Source: Clostridium sp. AF37-5 (GTDB lineage Bacteria; Bacillota; Clostridia; Lachnospirales; Lachnospiraceae). Taken from it: a stretch of 64,000 nucleotides of DNA. A program made the translations under genes and the position numbers. Shown here one piece after another: positions 53,701 through 61,691 of this stretch; the stretch's first letter is position 1; each line of letters starts with the position of its first letter. The DNA is taken from assembly GCF_003477605.1 (NCBI RefSeq), contig NZ_QUDR01000016.1:1-64000 (forward strand), in the 5' to 3' direction. The notes under the pieces are model-generated. The model saw nothing but the letters and a program-made list of their open reading frames with translations. It had not been told where the DNA came from and made no database searches.

Positions 53701-54658
53701 TTAATTCCTTCAACTTAGGAAATTTCTCATATGCTTGTGACAAATAATCCGGATTACTGCTTACTTCCAGCTTGTCCTGTATCGTCGGAACTAAATGATT
53801 TTTATCTGCACTGTATTTTCTTTTCTCTACCCACACATAATCTGCTGCCTTTTTTACTAACTGCTTATCGGTATCCCCCAACTTATCGTATTCATGCTCC
53901 AGCTCTACACGTGGTTGATTACTCTCCAGTTCTTTCATATACTCAACATTATCCTGGTACTTATTCCACAAACTGGTGTATTCCTTGTAATCTTCCCACG
54001 ATACACCTTTTTTTCCTAACTTTTCCTCAAAATCTTTTGGCTGAACTTTTTCCCATTCTCCCGAAAATCCCCGTTTAAACAAACCACTATCTGCGATTCT
54101 GGACTTAAACAAGTCTTTATTTTCCTTTACATTTGCAAGCGCAGTTTGAATTTCATCATAGTTCATTTGTGATGGATTTCTGTATGTATTACCAGATGAA
54201 GTCCGAAATAACTGGTTTGTCTTTTCCGCATTATTATTGCGAACATTACTTCCATTTGTACTCTGCTGTTCTCTCTGCTTTCTTCTCTGCTGTTCCTGTT
54301 TTTCCCTTTGTTCCCGTCTCGGAATTTCCGACAGCATATTATTTTCTGCCTTTGCTGCATTGCGAATCAGCGTATTGGTTCTCTTATACTTTTCGCTGTT
54401 CTTTTGCGTTCTTTCTTTAATTTCTACTGCTTTCTCTGCCAATCGGCGATAGCGGGATTCTGACTGATTCGTATAGTCGGTATCCGAATACTTTTTATCC
54501 TCACCATAATAAGAATCAGCCTTTGCTCTGGTCTCACTTGCTATTTTTTGTCCCTGCATATCTCTTTCATACAACTTGTCCTGACTCTCAAAATAATTTG
54601 ATATAATACTCCCGGAACCGGATGCATGATTATTCTGTTTCTTTTTCTTATTTGCCAT
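44720..54658 (-). CDS. Giant phage polyvalent protein, probably ejected with the DNA
   Basis: A 3312-residue protein. The N-terminus is Gln/Arg/Lys-rich and coiled (1-145). Around residue 1025 a zincin-like segment reads VVIHESLEFA, where the usual HExxH is degenerate. At about 1265-1345 lies a region resembling LPD3 (SHGIGRAKAISFKAIPDI, HARVVIAAPIEIVG, QRFYMHEVATI). Residues 1405-1636 and 1637-1868 are two tandem copies of a MuF-C-terminal/BECR nuclease-like domain (VYLGETTKALKELGW, MIIKS, NGNVVIAA). Long coiled coils follow (about 2090-2250). The C-terminal third has features common to large phage internal proteins (NFAGSVLTGNWSVIMKQAASYP near 2720-2745). The place in the gene order and size suggest an ejected virion protein; no polymerase motifs were found. 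Confidence 0.8.
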   Translation of the reverse strand: MANKKKKQNNHASGSGSIISNYFESQDKLYERDMQGQKIASETRAKADSYYGEDKKYSDTDYTNQSESRYRRLAEKAVEIKERTQKNSEKYKRTNTLIRNAAKAENNMLSEIPRREQREKQEQQRRKQREQQSTNGSNVRNNNAEKTNQLFRTSSGNTYRNPSQMNYDEIQTALANVKENKDLFKSRIADSGLFKRGFSGEWEKVQPKDFEEKLGKKGVSWEDYKEYTSLWNKYQDNVEYMKELESNQPRVELEHEYDKLGDTDKQLVKKAADYVWVEKRKYSADKNHLVPTIQDKLEVSSNPDYLSQAYEKFPKLKELKEKGIDVDYIIDSENINTDNKEQEAWDEGTRKIADEHPVVSSALSVGSNLLSPLELAEDVNHAVKNLSSDKSYPINHASHPYSSYTNNVRQTVSEGIDNDIGKFVYNAGMSTVDSAADILVTKGVKGTKLAGGAASALMGANAANQSYMDTYERTGSAGQSLITGLGAGLAEWASEKFSLDSFEALKTTNPKQFRDFAKNLVKQGAVEGSEELASDFANAFVDRAVNGSKSEYNENVKNYIQQGMSKDEAKKNARKDFLIQVAEDTAAGAFSGGLFGTYANVYSKAQYESLVKKNGTSITEGNEGTDLLAYAAKRGMDTYEKAKDDTEKYGKISVDIMENAENNFTEARTSGELARAYEDAIRGVPDSLGVEIDQMAREKAQELAKKSKYAKFESERQALYDIMDASVSNAMKRTVSLNQKSEMMQKESVSKQEEDATANIDTTFDRVNLDEGMERNQRPVEVQELQPEKTKQNDAPSENVTNANFRKTENAAFTASDEQVKVKGFREIGKESATVETTDGEVVNLADLSFQDEGTQNLFNIASKMDNAAAATALVDYYNGKDNAGVYANNFRMAYRMGRLGSISFDKMMQASKSFRIMSDKGAMRLVYELGKVHGENAKAAEAENKVAPAQKKGKGEYEDYRYASEDKDSFVRVKKELAKKTGLDVLDLNTLTDKDADTVNGLLNMDRGQMAFAEDAENKFGVVIHESLEFASVMSEKEYQKLMGVMLNYLVEKHGAEDIHALIESYQRAYEQVEGEKSYEDAAGELINDAVSGVFYDEAGAKNFIDWVMKDAKLDVNAKKNVFQKIADLVKHVFEKIKKYIDDTPMTKAARLAAELNVEQKEKIQQMFMDAVDKAGENYKKLDSNNKGEEKEKRGKYSVKVIPDTIQDDIKTNLKDVANMPTVSNVKETEFSKGKIKLVDQVAEFFDDIGNNVYNEMLGDVELSRKGVKDDISHGIGRAKAISFKAIPDIIKNGKIVNYSSNYKGKGHARVVIAAPIEIVGSQEKICGKYIMAVVLRRENAKQRFYMHEVATIKRDELLFKTRTYNKVISNPSNNPSLEEILTNIVGNVKNKDSKMTNEKPTKENKDIRYSISVDLDKQIDDVLNDTVPKDYTHVYLGETTKALKELGWNDLPMLMTNQHVYSVINGKEDKGARYKKIRNYHNLGKEKFMHVLEDIESPWMIIKSNNKENNADLVMVSSVVDKNGNVVIAAVKPNGVGRKKTATLDANIMLSMYGKESLHNYVEKAGRENRIIKVNPDKAVGPTVQFRGNILHQDYKDNLARYKEIVKNIISGEGEKYSTRVSKRAENSREANSGENKDIRYSISVDLDKQIDDVLNDTVPKDYTHVYLGETTKALKELGWNDLPMLMTNQHVYSTIKTQEEAKKENRFKPKTNYHGLGKGLFTKLQKQLETPAMIIKSNTNENNADVILVTNVKDNQGNVVIAAIKPNGSGRVKGEHTIANVMLSLYGKKSIQNYVESARKENRIIKVNPDEAVWPMGQSHGGLLHQDYSNNLARYKEIVKNIISGEGEKYSLHVSERAEKLRHSLAETMTTEESLVEENEQLKKVVEMLQSEFKPGKKTIPEPARVEAVCKKILKKYHSSFDAETFRDNLTKLYAYMNEEGADYKEALKITSEIARGVLEKSTAKDMTLYNEYKDLREYFRKTKLALSEAQKSEVNYMYGSMGEFRKSNFGRLRIVSEGTTLDQVWGELSEKYPELFKADTNDGDMIAEVMTVLDGLRPTYRNAYGEDIEQASYDLALNIYKEMSMIPQRQTFKDKADAAVEREWKEANRVYLAMLQDYRKECEKQFLEGLKVSMNDQIKNKNQRIREAYAKIHDYANVIETTQNGELIRKYQHEIEKQKRYIERLKKGQDKKIAEMKIENRQYRKNLSEQKKQTEAKNKIRRLHKQMRQMLMKPKEGMYVPQDLVRSVIDVCEAVNLGAKEGTQLYNALDDARQYFEKMKNDPDYNFASEYDEDIDYELQRIANRFKNNGNSIYDLSSADLDEVYDAMKMVYKTIRRATELIRKEGETNARKAAERVIHEVRSAKGVSSFMSTHKVLRKFPEFTLKSLNSYRAFRRITGYADGEFMQEWRELNEGQRKMLKIQQDGEAILADVMEDENVVKLMKTFDKKQGMVDTGLVYEDGKKVQVTKGMRMALVMHGMNKDNLRHMIYGGVTMPNMELYLKGDKKGAYDKTKKAVGVTSAKIQAMEDAMSPEEKKVLRAFKKLFHEYTGRVINETSMELYGFKKANEKNYYPISVDQNYVAADITGLKMDKTLEGAGFLKERVQSTKPLVLESIIDTAQRSLKITSEFGGLAIPIRNFNKVYNGSTWKVTDVDSEDVSTKSVLVQDDTVHKAMQDVWGRMASNYIDNLISDLQNARTGESTVFDMLRGNFAGSVLTGNWSVIMKQAASYPTAVATLGWEPVMKALAKGGKHGLPISSADRELIAKYTPLLWYRNKGNSTQEMADIDNLNSLTNRMPVVKEVKNMIQKVDVATVGRLWYASQYYVDANYKDLKKETDAYYRQVAEVFNRCVEDTQPNYTVMQRPDYLRDPSKIKKVMFMFMTQRMQNGGILYDAACNLHAKNQNGTKEQKKQARKEFAWAVSSQLVSAAVLSTMTFLARGLLHKVNPYRDDENELTTESVMSEWMNGVLGSLSGSFIGGNELYNLVYSAITKEKYYGIEVSLFSEISSLCESIVKMGNGVIDAFSDSDEEAENGKDAIKNAFFDAAGVVAKMCGIPVDNVKNVAVGIWKNVEDVTSGEGLFSFSTDKEEPKANVYGKKIYDALMDDDKKTAAQYREKMKQNGKKGEGDVETAVKDQLASRNDLVKQAAQYRLAKNHNGYMECYNKLIKMGFNHYEIVAATNSALNKMQDKTESGAKDAHDYLSFYKSDDLVAAIEEGKGYEEILQQMYEEAMTKIEKDDEKHELSASKKEKKAFASIRSKLSSEYKDKFRSAKNTHEKQLIMQKLYKLKIKGKCIYTSDTFKKWNEE
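49055..50446 (-). repeat. Two 696-bp tandem units inside the giant gene
   Basis: Units 49751-50446 and 49055-49750 each encode 232 residues. The first ~60 residues of each unit are identical (from ENKDIRYSIS to NQHVYS), the middle is diverged, and the end (NLARYKEIVKNIISGEGEKYS) is identical again. The pattern points to duplication followed by recombination or replacement of the middle. Confidence 0.9.
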
Positions 54659-54672
54659 AATATATATTCTCC

Positions 54673-55869
54673 TTACTTTTTCTTTTTGCTTTTCTTTGAG
54701 GACTGTTTCTTTTTGTTTTTATTCACCTGTTTTTCCAAATAGTCATTGTAAGAGCCTACTGTCTGTAACTCCCTGCTGCTAGGCAGATTTCGCATAAAAT
54801 CAACATAGGATAATGTAGTCTTCGCATCTGCTCCGGCCGCCACTGCACTGTCATAGGTTGGATATTTGCTTAACCCTCTCGTAGTAGTTCCATCAGAGGT
54901 TATATATGTCGGTAAATCTTTTGCTGTATATCCCAATAAAACACTCCATACATAATTGCTTTGATCAGCAGATAACACGCCACTCTTTTCCATATTGTTC
55001 AAATATTCTGCGATACCCTGCGTGTCATTGTTCTTAGCCAATTCCTTAACCTTCGACTTAATATCCGTTGGAATCTTAATCCCACCGGTTGAAGATGCCC
55101 CTTTGCCCGACGCACTTCGTTTACTAGCGGATGCAGCAGCGGCCTTAGCTTTTTTTGATAACTGGTAATCCTTATTCTGCCAGTAATTGGATGCGTTCTG
55201 CTGCTGTCTCCACTGGCTGTTGCCATTTTGCTGTTCATACTTCCACTGCTGATTAGATACATTCGCAGTATAGTTGTTAAAATCGTTATTATATGCCGCA
55301 TCATATCGATTCGCATAATAGTTTCTGTCATCCTGCCAATCGCCAACCTTGTCCCGATACTTCGCATAATCACTTTCGTCAAGTCCCTGATACATGGACA
55401 AGTCGGATCTCTGATTATCCAAATCCGTCTGATAACGGTTGTACGCTGCCTCGTACAAACTAGGAATTATATTATTCAAGGCTGACATGTTTTCCTGATA
55501 CGCAAGGTTGCCGGCCGTAGCCGCATAAGAGTTTCCATATCCTCCGGACAACGCGGCCGCCTGCGCCGTTGCATTCTGCATCCCTAACTGTGCCTGCCTC
55601 TGATACTGGTCCTTATAATTCTGATACAAAGCATCCTTTGTATAGTCATAGGAAAAACCTTTGCGATTTGCAATCGCATCCGCCAATCCGGTTATCTGTG
55701 TTCCATACTTACTGGTATAAGCTGCCGGCCTTGCCTTCTCCGTCTTTTGCAACGTACTCTTTGCGGCGTTTACTGCTTTCGATGGCGTATAAGACTTTAT
55801 TGTCGGTGTCTTCACAGTTGTTGCTTTGGTGATTGTTATTTTACTGCTACTGCTCTTCTTTTTCGCCAT
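54673..55869 (-). CDS. Phage structural or DNA-injection protein, low-complexity
   Basis: A 398-residue protein rich in Ala, Gln, Asn, Tyr, Lys and Ser. The N- and C-termini are Lys/Ser-rich (MAKKKSSSSK and KKKQSSKKSKKKK). The middle has long helical Tyr/Gln/Asn stretches (NYANRYDAAYNNDFNNYTAN-like) and a Gly/Ala segment (AALSGGYGNSYAATAGNLA). Between the fibre genes and the giant gene, such proteins are usually internal virion proteins; that is inference. It overlaps the small gene upstream by 23 bp, with the ATG inside that gene. Confidence 0.65.
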   Translation of the reverse strand: MAKKKSSSSKITITKATTVKTPTIKSYTPSKAVNAAKSTLQKTEKARPAAYTSKYGTQITGLADAIANRKGFSYDYTKDALYQNYKDQYQRQAQLGMQNATAQAAALSGGYGNSYAATAGNLAYQENMSALNNIIPSLYEAAYNRYQTDLDNQRSDLSMYQGLDESDYAKYRDKVGDWQDDRNYYANRYDAAYNNDFNNYTANVSNQQWKYEQQNGNSQWRQQQNASNYWQNKDYQLSKKAKAAAASASKRSASGKGASSTGGIKIPTDIKSKVKELAKNNDTQGIAEYLNNMEKSGVLSADQSNYVWSVLLGYTAKDLPTYITSDGTTTRGLSKYPTYDSAVAAGADAKTTLSYVDFMRNLPSSRELQTVGSYNDYLEKQVNKNKKKQSSKKSKKKK

Positions 55870-56125
55870 AATCCTCATCCTCCTCTTCTATGATGGGTTC
55901 CTCTACCACCGGTTCCGAACCCCATATTGCAAACACGGCATTTACCACATTTTCTGTCTGCTCCTTCAACAATTCTTCTCTTCCGGATACGGAATTGAGA
56001 TAGGTTCGTCTATGATTCTCTCCAACCTGAGATTTCACTTCTCCATCAATTAGTACCTTTCTTGTTAAGATGCTCACACTCTCTGTCGACAACATATCTA
56101 CCGTTTTTTCTTCGTTAATTTCCAT
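55847..56125 (-). CDS. Small acidic phage protein
   Basis: A 92-residue protein, acidic at the C-terminus (EEPIIEEEDEDYGEKEEQ). The middle includes VLIDGEVKSQVGENHRRTYLNS. I do not recognise it. It lies between the fibre gene and the gene at 54673-55869, with short spacing, and is probably a structural accessory or chaperone. Confidence 0.65.
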   Translation of the reverse strand: MEINEEKTVDMLSTESVSILTRKVLIDGEVKSQVGENHRRTYLNSVSGREELLKEQTENVVNAVFAIWGSEPVVEEPIIEEEDEDYGEKEEQ

Positions 56126-56140
56126 TTCAATTCCTCCTCG

Positions 56141-57139
56141 TTAAGCCTTTCTATACCAACCGTATACATACCAATCGCTATATGTTTTTCCGGACGCGTA
56201 TGCCCCATTCTGGACATAATATGAACCACTGCCGCTAATTAGATTAAATGGTGAATTAGTTCCATTGCCACTCGACACAATTCCAATCGGATAGACATTT
56301 GATGGACGACTATGGTCAGGTTCATATGGCAGTCCGCTTATATGATGACAAGCATAACTACTTGTTGTTAATATCATTGCCTCTATAAATACAATGTCTC
56401 CCAGTCTATAATAATTTCCCGTAGCCGCTGCAATTGACGTTTTAATCTCATTACTTGCTGTATTAAACAGTCTAGGAGTCCATGTTCCTTTTTCGTATTT
56501 TGCTGTGTATTTTGTATAATTACTTGAATCCAGCAGCGTCTTCCATGTGTCCCAAGTTCCACTTGACATGGCTCTATGCTGCAATATTCCATTATTAAGC
56601 ATGGCCAGTTGTGAATCCCAACCACTCGTATTATCCCAATTCATTTGCAGTATCTTTGCATCACCCCCGGGCTTTCCCGTTGTCATCTTAGAACTGGCAA
56701 CAAATGCTTCTACTGCTCCCATCCTATCGGATGTACTCGATTTATCTGCAGATGCCGGACGCGTTGCAATATAATTAAGCAATGTGCTTATTCCTGCCGG
56801 CCCCATTGGTCCTTGCGCCCCAGTATCTCCTTTTGGTCCCTGAACACCTTGAATCCCTTGTGGTCCAGTTTCTCCCTGTGGTCCTTGTGGCCCTTCCGGT
56901 CCCGTTGCTCCGGTGTCTCCTTTGGGTCCTTGTGGTCCCGTTGCTCCGGTATCTCCTTTAAGGCCTTGTGGTCCCTGTGCTCCGGTGTCCCCCTTCGCAC
57001 CAGTATCACCCTTTTCCCCTTGTTCTCCCTGCGGTCCCGTTGCTCCAGTATCTCCTTTAGGTCCTTGCGCCCCGGTATCTCCTTTCTCTCCTTTAAGACC
57101 TTGCGGCCCCTTAAAATTTCCAATCAAAAATTTTGCCAT
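56141..57139 (-). CDS. Collagen-like phage fibre protein with C-terminal receptor-binding-like domain
   Basis: A 332-residue protein. Residues about 11-118 are G-x-y collagen repeats ([17 protein letters not shown]). The C-terminal part (about 130-332) is beta-rich, with [14 protein letters not shown], a trimer-forming or receptor-binding-like domain and a Tyr/Trp-rich end ([13 protein letters not shown]). Collagen-like triple helices are used as stalks in phage fibres. It lies 15 bp downstream of a second collagen-like gene. Confidence 0.85.
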   Translation of the reverse strand: MAKFLIGNFKGPQGLKGEKGDTGAQGPKGDTGATGPQGEQGEKGDTGAKGDTGAQGPQGLKGDTGATGPQGPKGDTGATGPEGPQGPQGETGPQGIQGVQGPKGDTGAQGPMGPAGISTLLNYIATRPASADKSSTSDRMGAVEAFVASSKMTTGKPGGDAKILQMNWDNTSGWDSQLAMLNNGILQHRAMSSGTWDTWKTLLDSSNYTKYTAKYEKGTWTPRLFNTASNEIKTSIAAATGNYYRLGDIVFIEAMILTTSSYACHHISGLPYEPDHSRPSNVYPIGIVSSGNGTNSPFNLISGSGSYYVQNGAYASGKTYSDWYVYGWYRKA

Positions 57140-57154
57140 TGTATCACTTCCTAT

Positions 57155-58036
57155 CTATTCATCCGGTAATATTAAATAAATGTCTCCAGTAGAATCTATT
57201 TCAAATTGAGGCGGTGTCTCATCATCTGTAGTAACCGCATATAGGTTTCCGTCAGCGTCTCCCATCAGATAAAAGAATCCATTAATTGGATTGATTACAC
57301 CACTGTCACCTCTCTCGCCTTTATCTCCTTTATCTCCTTTTGGACCTCGAATTCCTTGTGGACCTTCTGGTCCGATTTCACCAGTTGCACCTCTCGGTCC
57401 TTGTAAACCTTGTGGTCCGGTTTCTCCGGGTACCCCCTGCAATCCTTGTACCCCGGTTTCTCCAGTATCTCCTTTGTCTCCTTTTACTCCCTGTTCCCCT
57501 TTTGGACCAGGCAGCCCTTGTGTCCCCTGTGGTCCACGCACTCCCTGAATTCCCTTTTCACCTTGCACACCTTGAATTCCTTGTGGACCTTCTGGTCCAA
57601 TTTTTCCTTCCGGTCCAGTCAGCCCCTGCACACCCTGCGGTCCGCAATCACCCTTCTCTCCCTTTTCTCCTTGCACACCGTCTTTTCCTACATCGCCTTT
57701 CTCTCCCTTTTCTCCATCTGCGCCTTTGTCACCTTTGTCACCTTTGTCACCCTTCTCTCCCTTATCACCCTTCTCTCCTTTTTCTCCCCGTAACCCGCCG
57801 CTCTCTAACTGTTGCTTTAACTTGTCTGCAATCTCTTTTGCTTCCTTTGCCATCTTTACAGTTTCCTGCACTTGACTAAATTTCTTTTCTGTCTCCGATG
57901 TCATATTATCGGTCTCTATATTGTTCAATACATAACTTAGATTTTCTATCAAACGAATGATCCAGGAATTTAATTTCTGAATGTTTTTTTCGTCAATTCC
58001 ATCCAGTTGTATTGGATCAAACTGTAACGTAGCCAT
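57155..58036 (-). CDS. Collagen-like phage fibre or stalk protein
   Basis: A 293-residue protein. The N-terminal ~75 residues form a helical, coiled-coil-like attachment part ([19 protein letters not shown]). Residues about 78-248 are G-x-y repeats ([16 protein letters not shown] at first, then GPQG-type). A short C-terminal cap follows ([18 protein letters not shown]). Its N-terminus may dock to the tail and its C-terminus may connect to the next fibre. Its ATG overlaps the stop of the tail gene upstream. Confidence 0.85.
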   Translation of the reverse strand: MATLQFDPIQLDGIDEKNIQKLNSWIIRLIENLSYVLNNIETDNMTSETEKKFSQVQETVKMAKEAKEIADKLKQQLESGGLRGEKGEKGDKGEKGDKGDKGDKGADGEKGEKGDVGKDGVQGEKGEKGDCGPQGVQGLTGPEGKIGPEGPQGIQGVQGEKGIQGVRGPQGTQGLPGPKGEQGVKGDKGDTGETGVQGLQGVPGETGPQGLQGPRGATGEIGPEGPQGIRGPKGDKGDKGERGDSGVINPINGFFYLMGDADGNLYAVTTDDETPPQFEIDSTGDIYLILPDE

Positions 58037-59913
58037 TAGTATCCCCCCTGTTCTAAAACTTTAGAAATGCTATAAATTCTTGCATCTCCCTTACCTCTTA
58101 ACCGTATCCTCATATGGTCGCATCGAATCGGGAATATCGGCACCTCAAAACTTCGCATCGTTACAAAAGAAGGTGTGTCTCTACGACTCTCTTCATATTT
58201 AGACTCCATATGTGCAGCCTCCTCCCATACTCCACAAGAATCATACATTACATCTACATCTAATTCTGAATCTAACGGCAAAGACAACCTCAAACATATT
58301 TTTGATATATACTTGTTATTGGGATAGCTTATCCCTATCAAGCCGGTTTCCGCACTCCACTCAAGTATTGTTTCCAGTCCTTCCTCTGTCGTGTAATCCC
58401 TTGATGTAATCTCCATTACTTTTCTATCATTCATATAAAGCAAAGACCCATCCAGGTTTACGAATTTATCCATACTGCATAAAGATTTCTCATCCTCTTT
58501 GTGCCACATTCCTTTGCTCGAATCATACACAAGTGTCTCGTAACGAGTCGTGCGTATATTTTTCCCGTGCATATAGTATTTTGCCCCCAGTGCGCCTGCC
58601 CTTACCTTTTCGTAGCGTTCTCCACCTAATGCTGCACTAATTGATACCGGAGTACTTCCGTCATACGCACACACATCCTCGCGTGATTTGTAATACAATA
58701 TTTCATTCACAAGCACCAGACTTTCCGAACATCCCTTTTGCACACCACGGCATCGCTGCGTATTAATCTGATAATTTGCCGGATAAGAACCGTATACCTT
58801 ATGAATACAATCCTCTTTGAAAAACAAAACTTGTCCGCCGTATGCTGTACATCCGGTAAATTCTCCATCACTGCCGACCGTTGCCGCATATGAATCTGCC
58901 GCAGTACCCAGATAAGAATACCAATTTGTCATATCTCCCTGCTTACAGCAGTAAATTTCATGTTTCTCCGAAGAACACCCCCATATACGGTTGTCACTTT
59001 CACACACATAATCCATATCCGGAACACTACGTTTCAATGTAATTACTCCAGTTTGTGTCGTATTATTGGTAAGCAGAGCCGTTACAATGATGAAATCATC
59101 CTTTTTATCCCAGATTGCCATATCCTGATTAAACGTATCAGCAATGCTTCCCGTCACACCATCAATCTTCACTACGTCATATTTTTCAAACGGCTTCCCT
59201 ATGCCCGGATTTGATATTTTGGTATAGCTTGTAGCCACTGCCGTCCACTGGTTCTCGGATTCATTCCACAACTTCAATGCATTTGGTGTTGTCCCAGTAT
59301 CCATCCAGTAAATGGCACCATTAGAGCATGTAGTTATCTTTGTCCAGGTAGTCGTATACTTTTTAATCACATGCGGTGTCGATGATGTATCCAGCCACAA
59401 ATCATCTGCCTTCGGTGATTGAGGTGACGCTGCTCCGATAGACGGTGCCTTTGTAATAGGGGTAATATCTGCCCCATCCAGCGTACACATGGAAAATGTT
59501 ACCGTTCCTGCCGTTGCCTTTGATGCCTCCATATCTTTAAGCGTCTTGTCATTTGTATTAAATATCTTTTTGTCCGGCCAAATAGCCACATACGCCCCCA
59601 TACCACACATTACTTTGGGATTTTTCGCAAGCTGACCAATAATCTGCCAATCGTTCATTTCTTTGTCTGTATATACTAAGTTGCCATCCTCCACAAGCAA
59701 AATTCCGTTTTTCGCATACATTCCATAGATTTCTCCGGTACGAAACAACATTCTTCTCTTTCTTCTGGGTGCCAGTGCCGGGTAATAATCGGATGTCATG
59801 TTCTTCTCCATATAAAATTCATTTTCCCCACAATTCATGGTATGGTTGTACCCGCCAAAAGCAGATATCATATCCCTTGTTGTTTCCATTTCTGTAGCTG
59901 GTGTTATTGTCAA
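58036..59913 (-). CDS. Phage tail (nozzle/stabilization-like) protein
   Basis: A 625-residue protein, mostly beta, with repeated propeller-blade-like units ([59 protein letters not shown]). Short-tailed phages carry such proteins as tail nozzle or stabilization proteins. An Ig-like or carbohydrate-binding-like insert may lie around residues 150-260. The start is TTG at 59911-59913, with GGGGGTG upstream. It directly follows the adaptor gene. Confidence 0.75.
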   Translation of the reverse strand: MTITPATEMETTRDMISAFGGYNHTMNCGENEFYMEKNMTSDYYPALAPRRKRRMLFRTGEIYGMYAKNGILLVEDGNLVYTDKEMNDWQIIGQLAKNPKVMCGMGAYVAIWPDKKIFNTNDKTLKDMEASKATAGTVTFSMCTLDGADITPITKAPSIGAASPQSPKADDLWLDTSSTPHVIKKYTTTWTKITTCSNGAIYWMDTGTTPNALKLWNESENQWTAVATSYTKISNPGIGKPFEKYDVVKIDGVTGSIADTFNQDMAIWDKKDDFIIVTALLTNNTTQTGVITLKRSVPDMDYVCESDNRIWGCSSEKHEIYCCKQGDMTNWYSYLGTAADSYAATVGSDGEFTGCTAYGGQVLFFKEDCIHKVYGSYPANYQINTQRCRGVQKGCSESLVLVNEILYYKSREDVCAYDGSTPVSISAALGGERYEKVRAGALGAKYYMHGKNIRTTRYETLVYDSSKGMWHKEDEKSLCSMDKFVNLDGSLLYMNDRKVMEITSRDYTTEEGLETILEWSAETGLIGISYPNNKYISKICLRLSLPLDSELDVDVMYDSCGVWEEAAHMESKYEESRRDTPSFVTMRSFEVPIFPIRCDHMRIRLRGKGDARIYSISKVLEQGGY

Positions 59914-59915
59914 GG

Positions 59916-60293
59916 TTACACCCCCGTTCTTTTTGGCTGCATTGGCATATGATTCCGAATATACCAGTTCTTAAAATCCTGATACCCATTACTGAATACC
60001 GCAATCTGGTTATTGTACATTCCCATATCACGGTTATAAAAATCGATTTGAGCCATCAAATAATCAACGTACACTTTCGCGTAGGTATCCGGTATTAATA
60101 GGTCTTCATTCATATGTTCTTCATCATATCCATCAAATACAACGTCCACATTTTCTTCATACCTGCTAATTACCTCATCATAAACTTGTCCATCAAGCAT
60201 CGATAACCATTCAATTTTTTCCATGTCCGAAAATCGGTTTGGTCTTAACCGGTCTGCTTTTTCAATTGCTTCCTGCACTCTCAACTTTCTCAC
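59916..60293 (-). CDS. Head-tail adaptor-like phage protein
   Basis: A 125-residue helical protein, with MEKIEWLSMLDGQVYDEVISRYE and YVDYLMAQIDFYNRDMGMYNNQIAVFSNGYQDFKNWY (quoted in part: QIDFYNRDMGMYNNQI). Its size, helical pattern and place between capsid and tail genes suggest a head-completion or adaptor role like P22 gp4. The start is GTG at 60291-60293 or an in-frame TTG nine bases later. Confidence 0.7.
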   Translation of the reverse strand: MRKLRVQEAIEKADRLRPNRFSDMEKIEWLSMLDGQVYDEVISRYEENVDVVFDGYDEEHMNEDLLIPDTYAKVYVDYLMAQIDFYNRDMGMYNNQIAVFSNGYQDFKNWYIRNHMPMQPKRTGV

Positions 60294-60301
60294 CTCAACC
60301 T

Positions 60302-60333
60302 AAAAAAAGCGGGGAAGGTCACTGCTTCCCCGC
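60302..60333 (-). terminator. Terminator between capsid and tail genes
   Basis: On the minus strand GCGGGGAAG (60325-60333) pairs perfectly with CTTCCCCGC (60309-60317) around a 7-nt loop, followed by TTTTTTT. It lies inside the late gene block, downstream of the capsid gene and the small gene at 60356. Confidence 0.93.
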
Positions 60334-60355
60334 AACTTTCCTCTTATCAGGGGAA

Positions 60356-60595
60356 CTAATTGCTTTCATTTTTGGCTACTAACTCAGAAATCTTTGTTTC
60401 TGTCTCCTCGTCTGCTTTTTCAGAATTACGCAATACCTCAGCCACATAATATGGCACCTCAACTTCCACTCCGCGCTGAATGCGGAATGTAGTTCCATTT
60501 ACAACTACGGTAACGTCTTCCGAATATTTATCCTTGTCTTTAAACAATTTAATCTTAACCAAACGCGTAATATCGTCCTTTTTTGCTGTTGCCAT
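60356..60595 (-). CDS. Small phage head protein, possibly a capsid accessory
   Basis: A 79-residue protein (MATAKKDDITRLVKIKLFKDKDKYSEDVTVVVNGTTF..., key part VTVVVNGTTFRIQRGVEVEVPYY). The beta-rich core and the place just after the capsid gene suggest a head decoration or accessory protein. The start at 60595 has GGAGGA upstream. Confidence 0.7.
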   Translation of the reverse strand: MATAKKDDITRLVKIKLFKDKDKYSEDVTVVVNGTTFRIQRGVEVEVPYYVAEVLRNSEKADEETETKISELVAKNESN

Positions 60596-60647
60596 GATTC
60601 TTCCTCCTTTTTCAAATGGGTTCCCCTCGAAAAGAGAACCCATCCTC

Positions 60648-61664
60648 TTAGTTTGCTGTTACTGTGCCGGCTTTAAAACCACACGACTCAATACGAATCA
60701 TGTACTGTTCCACCAGACGCTCTGCCGTCTTAATAGCTTTCCAGCCAACCGTTGAACGCTGATTCAACGGGTCTTCTCCCGAACCCAGCTGTTTGACAAT
60801 ATGCTGTAATCCGCCACCTTCTACTTCAGTTACACCGTAGGCGTGTGCTGCAATTACCATTGTGCAGTAAACCGCCAAACCTTCCGGACAGGTTTCGTCT
60901 TTCAGAATTTTGGCTTCTGAATTCTCTACGAAACGAATATTTCCAATGCGTCCGATTTCACCCTTCCACATCTTATCCGGTGTCGTGTACTTATTCCATT
61001 CCTCAAATCCCTTTGATGTTTTCACATCATAAGCAGCGTTCGGATGAATAACACATACAAAGGCATCCTCTATTGTTTCCGCGTTTACACTTCCAAGATA
61101 GGCTGCTGCCTGCAAAAAGATATCTACATTCAATTTGCAGGTTCCATCCAATGTCTTTCTTGTAAGGACCTCTGTGCCGTCCGATTTAGGTGCATACATT
61201 ACATTGGTGCCACCGCTAATTACATCACGCGTAATGGTATCTAACGTACGTCCAGCCTGCGAACCACTTAACTTTGTAGCCTGCACCACATTGTTATCAA
61301 TTGCTGTGAGTTCCAGCACATCCGTAAGAGTGATATAATCACCGTACTGCTGTACCTCGGATTTAACCGTGGTCACCTTCATCTTACTACCATCCGGCGT
61401 TACGCCTTCCACCAAAGGGGTGGTGTTTTTCGGTAACGAATCATACTTTCTAAATTCGATTACCTTACCACCGTTTTTTGGAATTGGATATTTATCACCA
61501 AACTGGTCAAACACCAATTTTGGCTCTGCCATCGTAATCAGAGATTTTTCATAAAACTCTTTCATCTCGGCAGTCATTCCCGAGTCGCCTGTTGTATTTG
61601 GATTTAAATTCCCTGCAAACATCTGTAAAGACATTCGTTTTGCCAATTTTCTTGCTTTGTTCAT
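60648..61664 (-). CDS. Major capsid protein, N4-gp56 family
   Basis: A 338-residue capsid protein. The N4-gp56-type pattern includes VIEFRKYDSLPKNTTPLVEGVTP, QQYGDYITLTDVLELTAIDN and LSGSQAGRTLDTITRDVISGG (in part). It starts MNKARKLAKRMSLQMFAGN, so residues 13-17 are LQMFA, a Prp-type cleavage motif. Removal of the N-terminus by the phage protease at 62676 is likely. The start at 61664 has GGAGG upstream. Confidence 0.9.
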   Translation of the reverse strand: MNKARKLAKRMSLQMFAGNLNPNTTGDSGMTAEMKEFYEKSLITMAEPKLVFDQFGDKYPIPKNGGKVIEFRKYDSLPKNTTPLVEGVTPDGSKMKVTTVKSEVQQYGDYITLTDVLELTAIDNNVVQATKLSGSQAGRTLDTITRDVISGGTNVMYAPKSDGTEVLTRKTLDGTCKLNVDIFLQAAAYLGSVNAETIEDAFVCVIHPNAAYDVKTSKGFEEWNKYTTPDKMWKGEIGRIGNIRFVENSEAKILKDETCPEGLAVYCTMVIAAHAYGVTEVEGGGLQHIVKQLGSGEDPLNQRSTVGWKAIKTAERLVEQYMIRIESCGFKAGTVTAN

Positions 61665-61691
61665 TTTGCTTACCTCCATTCTGCACATCGG

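Noticed and set aside
44720..54658. N4-like virion RNA polymerase
   Set aside because: Size, place and N4-type capsid suggested it, but no polymerase-like motifs were seen; known phage polyvalent-domain patterns fit better.
57340..57879. Long antisense frames over the collagen-like genes
   Set aside because: G-x-y coding repeats leave the opposite strand free of stops; products are Leu/Pro/Val low-complexity and there are no start signals.
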